64,000 bases of DNA from Polytrichum commune. Taxonomy: Eukaryota > Streptophyta > Polytrichopsida > Polytrichales > Polytrichaceae. The notes beneath the pieces are model-generated. The model was not told the DNA's origin, did not search any database, and worked only from the letters and a program-made list of their open reading frames with translations. The DNA lies in the NCBI GenBank assembly GCA_950295325.1, contig OX485805.1:44108758-44172757 (forward strand), in the 5' to 3' direction. A program made the translations under genes and the position numbers. Below are positions 18,860 through 30,209 of this stretch, piece after piece; positions within the stretch are counted from its first letter, which is position 1, and each line of letters begins with the position of its first letter.

Positions 18860-21800
18860 TTATGGTGCACCCTACCACCTATGATCCTCCCAATCATAGT
18901 GGGGGTATTCGGGTGAACCAAATATTTTCAATTTACCATGTGGGAACCTAGGGGCTTGCCCTTGGGGGAGATAGATGTTGATCTGCTTGTCCGCGTCCCT
19001 TCAAGGTCTTCACCTTTGCCCTCTAATTCTTGTAATGCATGTTTCAAAATTACATATAGACTATACCAACTAAAAAATCAAACAATAGCATAATTCACTC
19101 TAGTGGCAACACCATTATCATTTTTCTTTCTTTCTTTCTCTCTACAAGTTAGTGGTGTAGCTATTGATTGTGATTGATTTGTGTATGGTAAGATAGATTG
19201 TGGTGGTGAAGGAGGTTTGTGTAGGAGGGAAGCTAAGACATGAGAAATGAGCGGTGAGCAGTAACATGTGGGCAATGATGATAAATTTAGTAAAATATGC
19301 ATAGGCTTATTGTACATATTCTAAAATTGGTATTCATTTAAGGGAAATTTTCACTCATAAAATTGATATTTTGATTGAACAATAGTGATGGGGGCCTATA
19401 ACCATGGATACATTTAAAATCTATCTTAGTCCATTGCTCATTATTATTATAAGAATGCATATTAATACATGTCAGATATTGACATTTTCAAGCATACAAC
19501 TAAACACAACACTTCAACATTACTCACACTTTATAGCACCGGCAAGTTGAAGTAGCCGCATGACATCGTTTTAGGTGTAGGTTGTAGCATGAATGAACTT
19601 GTCACTCTCATAATCCACCTTGCACAAAATCTAAGGACATAATAAAGATGTTTGTAGTATATCCATTTCCATTTTTCCAAAACCTAAGATAACTTTTTGT
19701 GAAGTTTGGGTATGTGCAATGTAGTATTTTGTCAATTGTAACTTGAAATCCAATAACTACTTTGTCAAGTGTGGAGTATAATTGGTCATTAATACATGGG
19801 CCGAGGTCTACATATGTGGAATGCAAGGCTACGAACATCAATTTTTTCATACTCATGTTCATTATCGTGATCATGTATGTTTTCGTCTTGCAATATTTGC
19901 TAATGTGCTTGCAAATTGGTGTGGGTGGTGGAACGTCACCATAGATGTGAATCAAATTCATGAGAGTCACCGTGAATTTTTGTTGTTGCTCAAGTTACAA
20001 TACTGACCAACCATGTGGACAAGGATGGTCGAGGCAATGGCCATCACTCATTTCATTGCAAGAGCACACAAATGCTCAATCAATGAAATTTTGTATACAA
20101 AGGTGGGTCATTTTGAGAGATGGTTAAGATGGGTAAAGGTTGAATGCACATGACCTCGTAGCAAGAGATGAATACATGTAAAAGATGGTTGAGAAAGTAG
20201 AGGCTAGAGAACTTAAACATGTTGCATAAGAAATTTCTTAACATCAGGGGCCTCCACGAAGCTGCTTAGGAAGCAAGTTGATAAGAACCAACTACAAAAT
20301 TAGTGGGGGGCTATGTGGTGCTAAATATTTTGGTTTTTTTTAGTCCAAATAAAAATTAATTGAGAACTTGACCTCGATTAAACTAGAAGATTGTAATTGA
20401 GAAGGTTTGAATAGGCTATTGTCTTGAGAGATCAAGAAGTAGTAATTGTATAGACCATCTAATGTGAAGGGAGGTGTATGGTGAAATCTACACGTGCTCA
20501 TTGAAGGACATATAAATTGACATGTGTTGAGGTCTTTCTTTCGGTGAGCCTTTTTGGAGCCATTCATAAACTTTCATAACATTTTTATTTTGAAAAGCCT
20601 TAGAATCTTGACAAGCAATTATACTTATGGTCTCTAATAATGGATGTGTGGTTCTTAAATTACAATTGGTTGACGTTTTGGGTAGTTGAAAGGCATTCAA
20701 AATTTTTGTACGTGAATGCTAATTGTATTGTCTTGTTTTAGTGAGTAGCTTTAATTGTAGATCAAATTGATATTGTATGTGAAATCGAGATATGACCAAT
20801 TTTGTGTTCAACAATCTAAGAGGGATTCATAATTGCTAGCTAGGTTGTCAAATATTTTTAGTAACCGAATCTACGGCCAAAGTGTGTGTTGATTGTATCA
20901 TCTTCTCATCTACTTTCTATGCATAACTTTTAGTATTGTATAAGTGTTTGATGTTAAATGAGGAATTAAAGTTGTTTCTCGTTCTAGGCATTTGCGCCTA
21001 ATAAAGACAAACTCCGTATCGAAGTATTGGTTAGTGGATGAGTTAATCCTTAATCTCTAAATTTCCCTCCCTTTAATGAAAATTACAAATCAGGCTATGG
21101 TCTTACTAAACATAAAATGATAGAGAGGTTATTATATGCTAAGATGATGATCATGATTGACAAAAATTGAGCGATTGTCTATTTGGAATGAAACCATATT
21201 GGTTGTGTTGGTTTTGTGAGTTCATTGGAGAATTGATAAATTATTTAGTTCCAATTGCATCATTGTTATTATGAGTGTTAGAAATACCCAATATGTAGAT
21301 AAACACTGCAATTTGGAAGAGGATGCAACTCATAATGCCAGTGAAACATGGAGTCTTCATTCCATAAAGGTTTGGTTGAACGTGAGATAACCAATGATTC
21401 ACTTGGGTTTAAGAAGGATGATACATGTTTCCATTGAAAGAAGATCCTTGAGTATTATTACTTTAATAGCACACAAATCCTCATTGATAGAAGGGACAAA
21501 GAATCGGGATTTATTCACCTTTCTTATATAATATAGATTGGGATTGATTTTGATATGCTTGAGGAGTCTATTGTTGTTGTTGTTGTTGTAATATTGGAGC
21601 GCCTCTTCTTGCTAAGGTTGACAGAAGAATTTAAGTCTCAAGCATTGGAGAATGCCATGGCCTTGTCAACTATTGCAATCCTATATCAATTAACCAAAAC
21701 TTGTACACCTTGCACAATTGTCTAAGATGGTGAACAATCAGTCGAATTGGGAAGTTGAGAACGGCCATGGACTCCTATGGTCAGGAGTTTCCCGGTTTTC

Positions 21801-22660
21801 CTACATTACTAACCCTTGGTAAGATGGAAACCGAAAGGGCAATTGGACCAATCTTATTGATTGTGGGGAGTAAAATAGTCTTTGGGGACAAAGATGTGGC
21901 CCTTGAGCATTGAACACTAGTAAATGTTTAATATTAACCCGAATGTGCTTAATTACCTTGATGCATGCTAATAGCAATTTTGTGTCATGTTAGCCTTGAT
22001 AATCAATACAACAAGGCAATAGCCTTGGACAAGTGCAATGGATTAAAAACTAGCATGCGTTCTTGAGAGGAGTTTACATATTGAAATGAAAATGTGATGT
22101 GAATGAACCAAGTCTATGGCTCTCTAACTTGAGTTGTGGTTTGGCCTATTGTCCCATGCAACAAATAGTTGCACTTGTGATCGATGACGAGGTAAAGACA
22201 ATTGCCTAGCAACATTATTAAATTAAGAATTAATCAAAGAGAACAAAAAAACCTTGCAAGGGTGAATGCATTGTCAATTTAAGTTATACTAGGAAGTATA
22301 ATCAACTTAAGACTATTGACTACACCAAAGTGACCTTGGCTTTGGTAAAGAGACAAGAAAAAATGGGGATATTTTATGCAAGATTATTGACTATGGTTGT
22401 AGCTATGCTTGCACACCGCGCATGCCCTGGGTCAAATAAATTCACTACCAAAATATCGCTCTGGTGTGAGATTAAGAGACTATCACAAATGCATGTATTG
22501 TGATTGAGACACTCTCAAATCTTTGATCTCGAATGCATGAAATGACAACCAAACTCTTAAGAACCTGAAATAACCCCAAAATTGTCGTAATAAAACTTAT
22601 ACAAGACACCTAGATGATATAAAAATCACCTTTTACAGTCTCCACTAAGTGTTTCCATGG
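18860..22660. other. Intergenic, no gene recognised
   Basis: The open frames here are short and match no family I know. A minus-strand frame of 120 codons (19970-19608) and a plus-strand frame around 19782-20006 overlap the same sequence; neither shows a domain. A TTG microsatellite lies near 21570-21590. The region is probably decayed transposon sequence. Confidence 0.4.
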
Positions 22661-22668
22661 GTTTTGTC

Positions 22669-23136
22669 TTATCCAAAATGTAAACTACAACGTACATTGC
22701 CATGAATTTGCCATGCACAATCTGCACAATCCCTCACATATTTATGTGACCCCAAGTCATTCATCCGTGCTTTGGCACCGTGCCATTTGTTAGGAAGTTT
22801 GAGAAGAACGTTGTGGAATGGACTAGAGACAAGCATAGCATAAAGAACTACAATGAATAGCATGTAAATCCTTGTTGAAATGGCCTCAACGGATGGCCCA
22901 TTTTGATTTAAATTCACAATTATGTTCTACCATGTTTTGTGGCATTCGTTCATGGCCTCTTTTGTGCGCAATATAGTGGTCCTCAAATATGACATGTCCC
23001 ACCAAAGCGACTCACATTTGTTTCTTGTAAAACCAACGGGCGAGGGCGTGAATACTAATTTCCAAAAGGTTGCACACGTTGCCATTTGCAAAATAGTTCC
23101 AACTGCTTGTTTCAAAGCTTGATGTTGGTGCTCCAT
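22669..23136 (-). pseudogene. Unidentified 156-codon frame broken by one TAG
   Basis: Two open stretches on the minus strand (23136-22930 and 22926-22669) are in the same frame and separated only by an amber codon at 22927-22929. The upper part is Trp/Cys-containing and protein-like (e.g. FWKLVFTPSPVGF, WWDMSYLRTTIL). I do not recognise a family. It could be a decayed gene or chance. Confidence 0.25.
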
Positions 23137-23483
23137 TGTTACTTGGAAGGAAATGCCTCATATGAGCATTATTTCTTGATTTCCACTCGAGCTACGTTGT
23201 TTCGATTGGGTTGGTTGTATTTTGGGTTCTTACTGCAATTGAATTTTCAATTTGTGCGAATAAAAGAAAAAGAAAAAAAAGACGTCGGTGCTCCGGTCTT
23301 GTGGCATTTCCTAGGGTCCCTTGGACATTCCCCTCTTGTTCTCACACGCAAAAAAACATTGATCCTTCAAGCCACATGTGCATTGTGCCCAATGCCCTAC
23401 CCAAATTTATGTTCATTTTGGTTGACCCTTTTGTTGGGGTGGTGATCTTCCATAGGCCCACACAAAGCTACCCTCACCAATTC

Positions 23484-23977
23484 AGGCCACTTCACATATG
23501 AGACTGAGAGCCCGTGACCATTACACTTCAAGCACTCTCATTGGTGGAAAAGGCGGAGCCGGTCCAAGTTCGCTTCACACTACGCTTGAGGGACCAACAG
23601 AGTATGTGAATGCAAGATGGATGTAAAGTCTACATGGATTCTTACATGGCAAAATCATGTTTCATGGTTACTTGGACTATTTTCAAAAACCACCTCTTGG
23701 AGGTAGGCCTCACACAAAACCAGGAGACCATGGCACTCCGAACGCTCACAACCGTTGATTTATTTTATTTTATCATGTGTGAGGACATGCATGAATGAAA
23801 TTTTATTGAAATAGCATTTGGTTGAGGGGTCCCGTCACATATGACTTTGCACTACACTTGAGGATTTGTGATCACACTACATGATTTTGGAGGTGTGTTG
23901 GGACGGCCTTTGGACACTTTCTTTTGGGCTCTCACAATTTCATGGTGACGGCTCTTGGCTCATGTGTGAAGTATCAT
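23484..23977. mobile_element. PIF/Harbinger-like non-autonomous element, second copy
   Basis: The left end CCACTTCACATATGAGACTG is mirrored by the right end (reverse complement ACTTCACACATGAGCC). The interior shares GGAGACCATGGCACT-like, AAATAGCATTTGGTTGAGGG and CAGCCTTTGGAC-like blocks with 9430-9780. One subterminal 80-bp unit (CTCTCATTGGTGGAAAA) is present. The target-site duplication is unclear. Confidence 0.5.
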
Positions 23978-24008
23978 CACAAAATACTATATTAATACCA
24001 ACAAGAGC

Positions 24009-24204
24009 CATAACATTATTTAGATTCATCATGGGGGTGGAATGAACATACACTTCATTCACGTCGGTCCCTTTCTAGGGATCGAAGTTTCTTCTTCTTC
24101 TTCTAGATCCATCACATTCATACCAAATGTGAGAATATCCAAGAATATTTCATATAAATTTGTCAGTCCCACAAAACACTATTATGAATTTGAATAATGT
24201 CATG
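24009..24204. mobile_element. Palindromic fold-back MITE, copy 3, split by a SINE end
   Basis: The termini CATAACATTATTTAGATTC and GAATTTGAATAATGTCATG are inverted repeats of the same family as 15448-15594. The left arm is interrupted at 24032-24103 by a SINE 3' end, giving a datable insertion order. Confidence 0.7.
24032..24103 (+). mobile_element. 5'-truncated SINE with TTC tail
   Basis: CACTTCATTCACGTCGGTCC and the following GATCGAAGTTTC match the 3' end of the SINE at 17187-17554 (CACTTTATTCACGCCGGCCC, ACCGGAGTTTC), but the tail is TTC repeats rather than TATC. It is flanked by imperfect direct repeats TAGATTCATCA and TAGATCCATCA. Confidence 0.7.
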
Positions 24205-24689
24205 GGATATAAATAATATTTCAGTGGAAAACTCTTGTGCCCAAACAACACAAAATTTGAACAACGGGTCTGAAAACAACGACGGCCCACCAATTGCAAT
24301 GATATATGTTCATATAGGCACTTGGGGATTAAACACATTCATATGACATCTTGAGGCCTTACAATGGGCCTCTTGAACTTTTACGATTAAAAAAAAAATG
24401 TTCCATTCATTCCCTTTGAGCTTAATTCCACGTGGAGTCTCACAACATGTCAAAACCATCAAAGAAGAGCCACATGAATAATTATTTCGTGCTTATTAGA
24501 TACCAATTTCTATGCTTAAAAAAACGAAAGGGGTTTCAGAACTCTGCAATGATAGTACCCGATTGGCATCAGAGTCCGGGTGTTTTTAATGACACCCTAA
24601 CTGACATGACCGTAAGATGATTTACATTTCAAATCCCCAAAACTCTCCATAGCTTTCAGAATAAAATAATAACGAGGGTATAATACTAA

Positions 24690-25157
24690 GGGCCCGTTTA
24701 CACTAGAGATTGAGGGCCCTTCATGATGATATACAAATTCATTGATTGGTTGAGAAGATAGAGACGGTCCATGGCCACTTTACACTAAACCTTGGAGTCT
24801 CGAGGGACCAGACGAATTCAAATAGATTATTATTCTACATGGCAACAAGTGGATTATGTTTAAAAGTTTACCGAATATTAGATCAAAAAGACGTGGGATT
24901 GACACAAAACTCGAGGACGAGGCAATCAATTAAATTGCTACTGGCTTCTAGACATATTGTGTTGCCTTGAAGGGGACCCAACTTCAAATGTATGCCGAGG
25001 TCCTTCAACATGGTCCACTATCAATTTACATCAAGCTTGAGGGCCCATCGATTATCAAAAAAATGGATTTCTATCTATCACAGTGTGACCTTTGGATGAT
25101 TTTCAAAGGCCTCAGATTTTCATGGTCATGGCTCTTGGTCTGTGTGTAAAATAGCCC
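24690..25157. mobile_element. PIF/Harbinger-like non-autonomous element with TAA target duplication
   Basis: The left end GGGCCCGTTTACACTA and right end (reverse complement GGGCTATTTTACACA) are flanked by TAA on both sides (24687-24689, 25158-25160). A 3-bp TWA duplication and a GGGCC start fit PIF/Harbinger. The interior is related to 8965-9819 and 23484-23977. Confidence 0.65.
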
Positions 25158-25485
25158 TAAGTTTATTGCACTTGCATATGGAATATAACGTGAATAATCA
25201 ATCGGAGGTGTGCCTGAATGGGTAAGGTGCACTGTTGAACTATAATCATTTTTGTTTTTGTTTTTATACAACTCGGGTCTCTACAACGAGGATTTTACAA
25301 ATTTTTGATACCAATAGGGTATGAATATTTAAGCGATTTAAGTTTTTCATAAATGTTTTTCTATAATATGCAAACAACCAACTCAACCTTTGTCGGCAGA
25401 AAATGAGATACACAATAAACAAATGTAGCATTGCATAATTCCAAATTGTAAGTGACACTAAATACAATATCTAGTGTCATTATTC

Positions 25486-25535
25486 TAGAAGAAGAAAAAG
25501 AACTCCGGTCTCCGGAGGAGGCCGGAGTGACTAAA
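25486..25535 (-). mobile_element. 50-bp severely 5'-truncated SINE
   Basis: On the minus strand it reads CCGGCCTCCTCCGGAGACCG, then GAGTTC and a TTC-type tail, like the SINE 3' end. A perfect 9-bp direct repeat TCATTATTC flanks it (25477-25485 and 25536-25544). Confidence 0.7.
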
Positions 25536-25839
25536 TCATTATTCCATCACTATTCACTAGCAAGCACGTGTTTGCACATGATTTCTTTATCACTTCACAA
25601 GCACATTAGAACACGCACTAATTTCCTTGAAATGTTTGGTCACTGAGCATGTATTCATGAATTTAGTACCACTCAATAAACAAAAAATTAGTCCTCACTA
25701 ATTTTGAGACTTGGAAAAATAATACATGTATTGGGGATTAGCACCACGCACACTAATTGGGATAAATAGTGTTGTAACTCTTCAAAAATTTCCGAAAATT
25801 TGACAAGAACACGTGGATACGCATGTTGCATCTCTGACC

Positions 25840-26735
25840 ACTTTCAGGGTGTCGGCCTCTTGGGACCAGGGCGGCCGTGCTGGCAGCCAAGGTGCTGGCT
25901 GACTGGTCAGGTGTTCGATTCCCAGCGCTGACGGGCCTTTGGCATTGGGACCTGATGCCACCGGGACGGGGCCAGTATCTGCCCCTGACTTCGTCGGAGA
26001 ATTGCACATGTAGAATTGGTCGCATGGCTATGACGATGGATTTTGTTGTGGGGCTTAGGGGTTGTTTGCATCATGGACCCAAGGACCTGAGAGAATTTGG
26101 GATTGGTTGTTGAACTTGTCCTGGGATCACTTCTGCTTACACCAGTGAAAGAATGTTAGAGTGGCCATGGAGTTCGAGGTTCCCAAAAGACATATTTTGG
26201 CAAGGTGACCTGACGCAACAGGAGGGGGCATAATTTGCATATGATTTCCTTGGAGAGTTTCAGATGAGAATTGGTCGCATGGCTACGAGGATGGGGTTTG
26301 TTGTGGGGCTTAGGGGTTGTTTTACGTCGTGGACCATGAAGTCATTCCAAGGCCCTGGGAAAAATATGCGATTGGTTGTTCAACTTGTCCTGGGATCACC
26401 TTTGTTTACCCTGAGGAAAGAGTGTTAGAGTGACCATGGAGTTTGAGGTTTCCAAAAGACATGTTTTGGCAATGTGACATGAAGGGCAAAATATGCCCCT
26501 GACTCCCTCAGAGAGTTTCAGATGAGAATTGGTCGCGTTGCTATGAGGATGGGTTTTGTTGTGGGGCTTAGGGATTGTTTTACGTCATGGACCATGAAGT
26601 CATCCCAAGGCCTTGAGTAAATCTGGGATTGGTTGTTGAACTTGTCTCGGGATCACTTTTGTTTACATCAAGGAAAGAATGTTAGAGTGGCCATGGAGTT
26701 CGAGGTCCCCAATAGACATATTTTAAGGCCTACAT
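25840..26735 (+). repeat. tRNA-like head followed by a three-copy 257-bp tandem array
   Basis: GAATTGGTCGCATGGCTA-like starts recur at 26013, 26268 and 26526 (spacing 255 and 258). Each unit continues with TTGTTGTGGGGCTTAGG, GGGATTGGTTGTT, TGTCCTGGGATCAC and GAGTTCGAGGT. The first unit is preceded by GGTGTTCGATTCC (25910-25922), a good Pol III B-box match, in a tRNA-like GC-rich stretch. The whole may be a SINE-like element whose body became tandemly amplified. Confidence 0.65.
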
Positions 26736-26944
26736 TGTTCACTGACATGATCCAATGGGTTTTACGGTGGGAGAGGTAAAAAAAGGTGTTGTAGTAGAAA
26801 AAGGTAGGGGCCCATGCTAGAGAAATGTTGTTACAATAAAGAATTAATGATTTTTTTGGGGGGGAGAGAAGATGAAGACAAAAGAATGATCAAACTTGAT
26901 TTTTTTTTATCAAAACTGTTTTTTTTGGTCATATGTTAACAAAA

Positions 26945-27740
26945 TCAACACATTCATTTCTTGGTGCATGGTCGTACCTCTTGGTCCACATTCGGTTTAG
27001 ACCTAGTGAGGGGCCCAAAGGCTTTGTAAACTAGTTTTCTAAGAAATCGGACCATGGAAGTTGGACCATGAACAAAAACCATCTTCCTTGGTCCGACTTC
27101 ATGATCCATGGTGTAAACCATGAACATAAACATAAAATATGGAGGAGGAAGAAGGGGAGAAGATAAAACATGAAAATAACCCAAATATATACTTTTTGGG
27201 CATATATTAAAAGAAATTAGCACATCCACTTTTTGATGCATGGTCACTCCTCTTGGTCAACGTTTGGTTTAGATAGATAGATAGAAACTCCGGTCCCTTT
27301 TAAGCAATGGGCCGGCGTGAATAAAGTGTCCGTTCGTAATGTCAATGACCCGATGCCCACCGGACAAGGGGACATTGGGGCAATACTACTCTCCCCTTTC
27401 GAGGATGGGCACTATAGTGACACACTATACACGTTCCTAGCTAGCCACTAGTGCCTTGAAGATACCGGACATGGTATCCCCCCAAAGGGCTTTGAGGTAC
27501 CCATACAACAAGGTCCAAGGACCCCCCACCATAGTTGGGTGGACTAAGGTGGTGAGCACCACGCCGGCATGGGGAATAGAACCCACAACCTCCTCATTGG
27601 AGGCCATGAGCCCTAACCACCAAGCCAAGGCCCGTGGTGCCCCGTTTGGTTTACACCTAGTGAGGGACCTAAAGGCTTTCTAATTTGCACTTCTCATAAA
27701 TCTAACCATCGAAAAAGGCCACTTGTCATGGGACAATTTT
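26945..27740. repeat. Diverged tandem duplication, about 270 bp, hosting a SINE
   Basis: TGCATGGTCGTACCTCTTGG, then CGGTTTAGACCTAGTGAGGG near 26965-27015 recurs near 27237-27270 and resumes after the SINE as TTTACACCTAGTGAGGGACC at 27650. The SINE therefore landed in the second copy after duplication. Confidence 0.6.
27272..27642 (-). mobile_element. Full-length tRNA-derived SINE, second copy
   Basis: Near-identical to 17187-17554 but inverted, and flanked by the perfect 11-bp direct repeat CGTTTGGTTTA (27261-27271 and 27643-27653). It keeps the tRNA-like head (B-box-like GGTTCTATTCC on the minus strand) and the TATC tail. High similarity between the two copies suggests fairly recent activity. 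Confidence 0.9.
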
Positions 27741-28391
27741 GTGGTCCATGATGTAAACCACCTCTTTGAACAATTTTCCATATGATATGACCGGTCATTA
27801 AGACATTACCCCATTTCACTCACATCTTTACCCATAAAGACCGAGAAGGGGTTTTGTCTTTGGACAATCATCTATGTTAGTTCATGTTATTTTACACATT
27901 TGCATTATAATCTTCTACATTGGGAAACATGGACGACTCCGGTTTTTTTTTTTTTATCTTTCTAACAACCCTAACTTCAAAAACACGCCATTCATGCGAT
28001 CAGATTCATCATCGAAGGCACATATCATTCTTCGTTAAGCTATTGAATTGGGGTAACTTTTTTTAAATCGATTTTGGGGAGATTTGAACTTCAAGTTGGG
28101 CCTCTAGGGGGTTTAGCTCAAAAAAATTGTCCTTGGATGAATGTATCCATATGAATGTATTTTGGTCTAATAAGTGGACAAACTTGTATTTCATAACCAA
28201 AGTCATAAGTGTAATATAATTATTTAAAAGTCTCCCCATTTTAAGCTATATACCAAGTCTACTCCATGGATGGTCGCACATAAATCAAGCAAAGAGAATA
28301 TAGCGAGAATGTGTTAAGTGTATGTGTATAATTTTGTGTATAATATGTGTGTATATGTGTAGGTATGTATACTATCCAATCTATAATGTTG

Positions 28392-28637
28392 GGCCGGGGA
28401 TTCATGGCACTCAAGTAAAATCATCCGTGCGGATGAAAAAAACACATGAATCATCTAAATGGCTATTTTTGGGCAATTTGATTCCGGAAATAGAGTCAAA
28501 GGCCCCGAATTAGTCTAGTGACGTCACATTCAAATGAATCGGCCCTCAACCCCATAGGGGGGCTTTTTTTATTGGAGCCACTTCATCCACGATATCTTGG
28601 ATGGATGATTTTACTTGAGTGCCACGAATCCCCAGCC
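28392..28637. mobile_element. Mutator-like MITE with 35-bp TIRs and 9-bp target duplication
   Basis: The left TIR starts GGCCGGGGATTCATGGCACT and the right TIR (reverse complement) GGCTGGGGATTCGTGGCACT; both continue CAAGTAAAATCATCC, with 2 mismatches in 35. The perfect 9-bp repeat ATAATGTTG flanks the 246-bp element (28383-28391, 28638-28646). A 9-bp duplication with long TIRs is diagnostic of Mutator-like elements. Confidence 0.88.
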
Positions 28638-29149
28638 ATAATGTTGTGGTCTATAAATGTGTAGTATAGTTAAGTATGTTAAGTATGTTGATTATATTGA
28701 GATTTGATTTAGAATCTGCAATTTCAAAATAGAACAACATACACTTACTACATCAACCAATGGCCACAAATTAATATATTATATATTCACACCAACACAT
28801 GGGTTGTTAGAACATTTTTTTTGCCCTAGAACGTTTTTTTATCTTTCTTGTCACAATTTCCATATCTTTTTATACAATAGGAGACCCAAGTAAAAAAAAC
28901 AAAGAAGTACAAAAACAAGAAACCCACCCAAAAAAAAAAACTTCACAACCAATCATCCCCCAATCCATGAGGGAGAGCCTCTTGTGCATATCACCTTGCT
29001 TTAGGATATTTGAACCTTGTGCGGTTCACTCCTCTTAATTTAAAACCTATATTTGAGTGGTATGTGGCAAGTTTTGTAGTTAACAATGGATACCCAAAAT
29101 GACACACGTTACAATGAGATTGGTGTGCTCAAAATATAGAAACATTATA

Positions 29150-29308
29150 CAGTAAAACCTGTCTAAAGTGATATTGCTGGGACCAGAGGTAGGCTATCAC
29201 TTTAAACAGGTTATCACTTTAGGCAGGTAAAGTACATACAATATCATACAGTTGGGACCGAGTCGTGTTTATCACTTTAGACAGTATCACTTTAGACAGG
29301 TTCTACTG
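29150..29308. mobile_element. Emigrant/pogo-type MITE
   Basis: The termini CAGTAAAACCTGTCTAAAGT and (reverse complement of the right end) CAGTAGAACCTGTCTAAAGT are flanked by TA on both sides. This matches the Emigrant family mobilised by pogo-like (Tc1/mariner) transposases in plants. The 159-bp element contains internal extra copies of the TATCACTTTA motif. Confidence 0.85.
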
Positions 29309-29823
29309 TAGGTTTAATTGTGAACACGGTTGGAAGGGCCTATGTGGTCACATGAACAGTCAAAAAAATCCACTTTCATCTCCACTTTTACATCGCAAAT
29401 TTGATTATGAAACTTGAAATGACAACCTTCGTGATTCATAAATTGCTAACTAGACAATTTCCAATCCAATCCAATCCGACGGAGAATGATGTCAATGGTG
29501 TTAAAGTGCTCACAAGTCTTAGATACAAAAATCTTGGACACCTTGATTTGGGACGCATTCTCATCATAATTAAAGGGCACCCTTATCAACAAATACACAC
29601 CAAACAAGACCACGAGTACTAGGCAATCATGTGCTAATGAATGTAGAATCGGTGGCACACGGGGATGTTATTGACCACGGTGTAATGGACATCACCACTA
29701 ATGATATTGTGTTGCTTTGAGCTAAACATAGGGTTTGACGATTAGGTTATATCTCATTTTGGCCAAGTGTTTACCCCGCCCCCTAATTTGCAAACGCATG
29801 TACTTAAAGTGATTGTAGGTGAC

Positions 29824-30204
29824 TTAAGGTAGATGGGTCTTGATTGGTTGCTTTTTCTAACTAGTCCACTTCTCTTAAGATGCGAAACACACAATTAGTG
29901 CAAGTTGGTTATCAAATCCATATCGAGGCCACAACCACTTTTTTCATAATTTTTGGATCTCATAAGAATATCTTGTCCATTATCAAAGTGAGGATTCTCG
30001 TGCTCAATAAATGGTCATACATATCCCCCCAAATTATATTGATTTTTGATCGTAGAATGCTTATCATATTTTGAGTGTCTAGTCCAATTTTTTTCAAATA
30101 TACGTTTTTTTGGACATTAGGTTTCAGAGACACACCTAACTGCAAACCACTCAAATATAGATGTCCGATTGAGATAAGTAATTGAAATAGGCACACCTAC
30201 ATTA
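29824..30204 (+). mobile_element. TTAAGGTAAGCAG-family TIR element, intergenic copy
   Basis: The left end is TTAAGGTAGATGGGTCTT and the right end AATAGGCACACCTACATTAT. The interior keeps TGGTCATACATATCCCCCC, TTTTTTTGGACATTAGG-like and CACTCAAATATAGATG blocks shared with 575-1464 and 53842-54190. Confidence 0.65.
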
Positions 30205-30209
30205 TTTGA

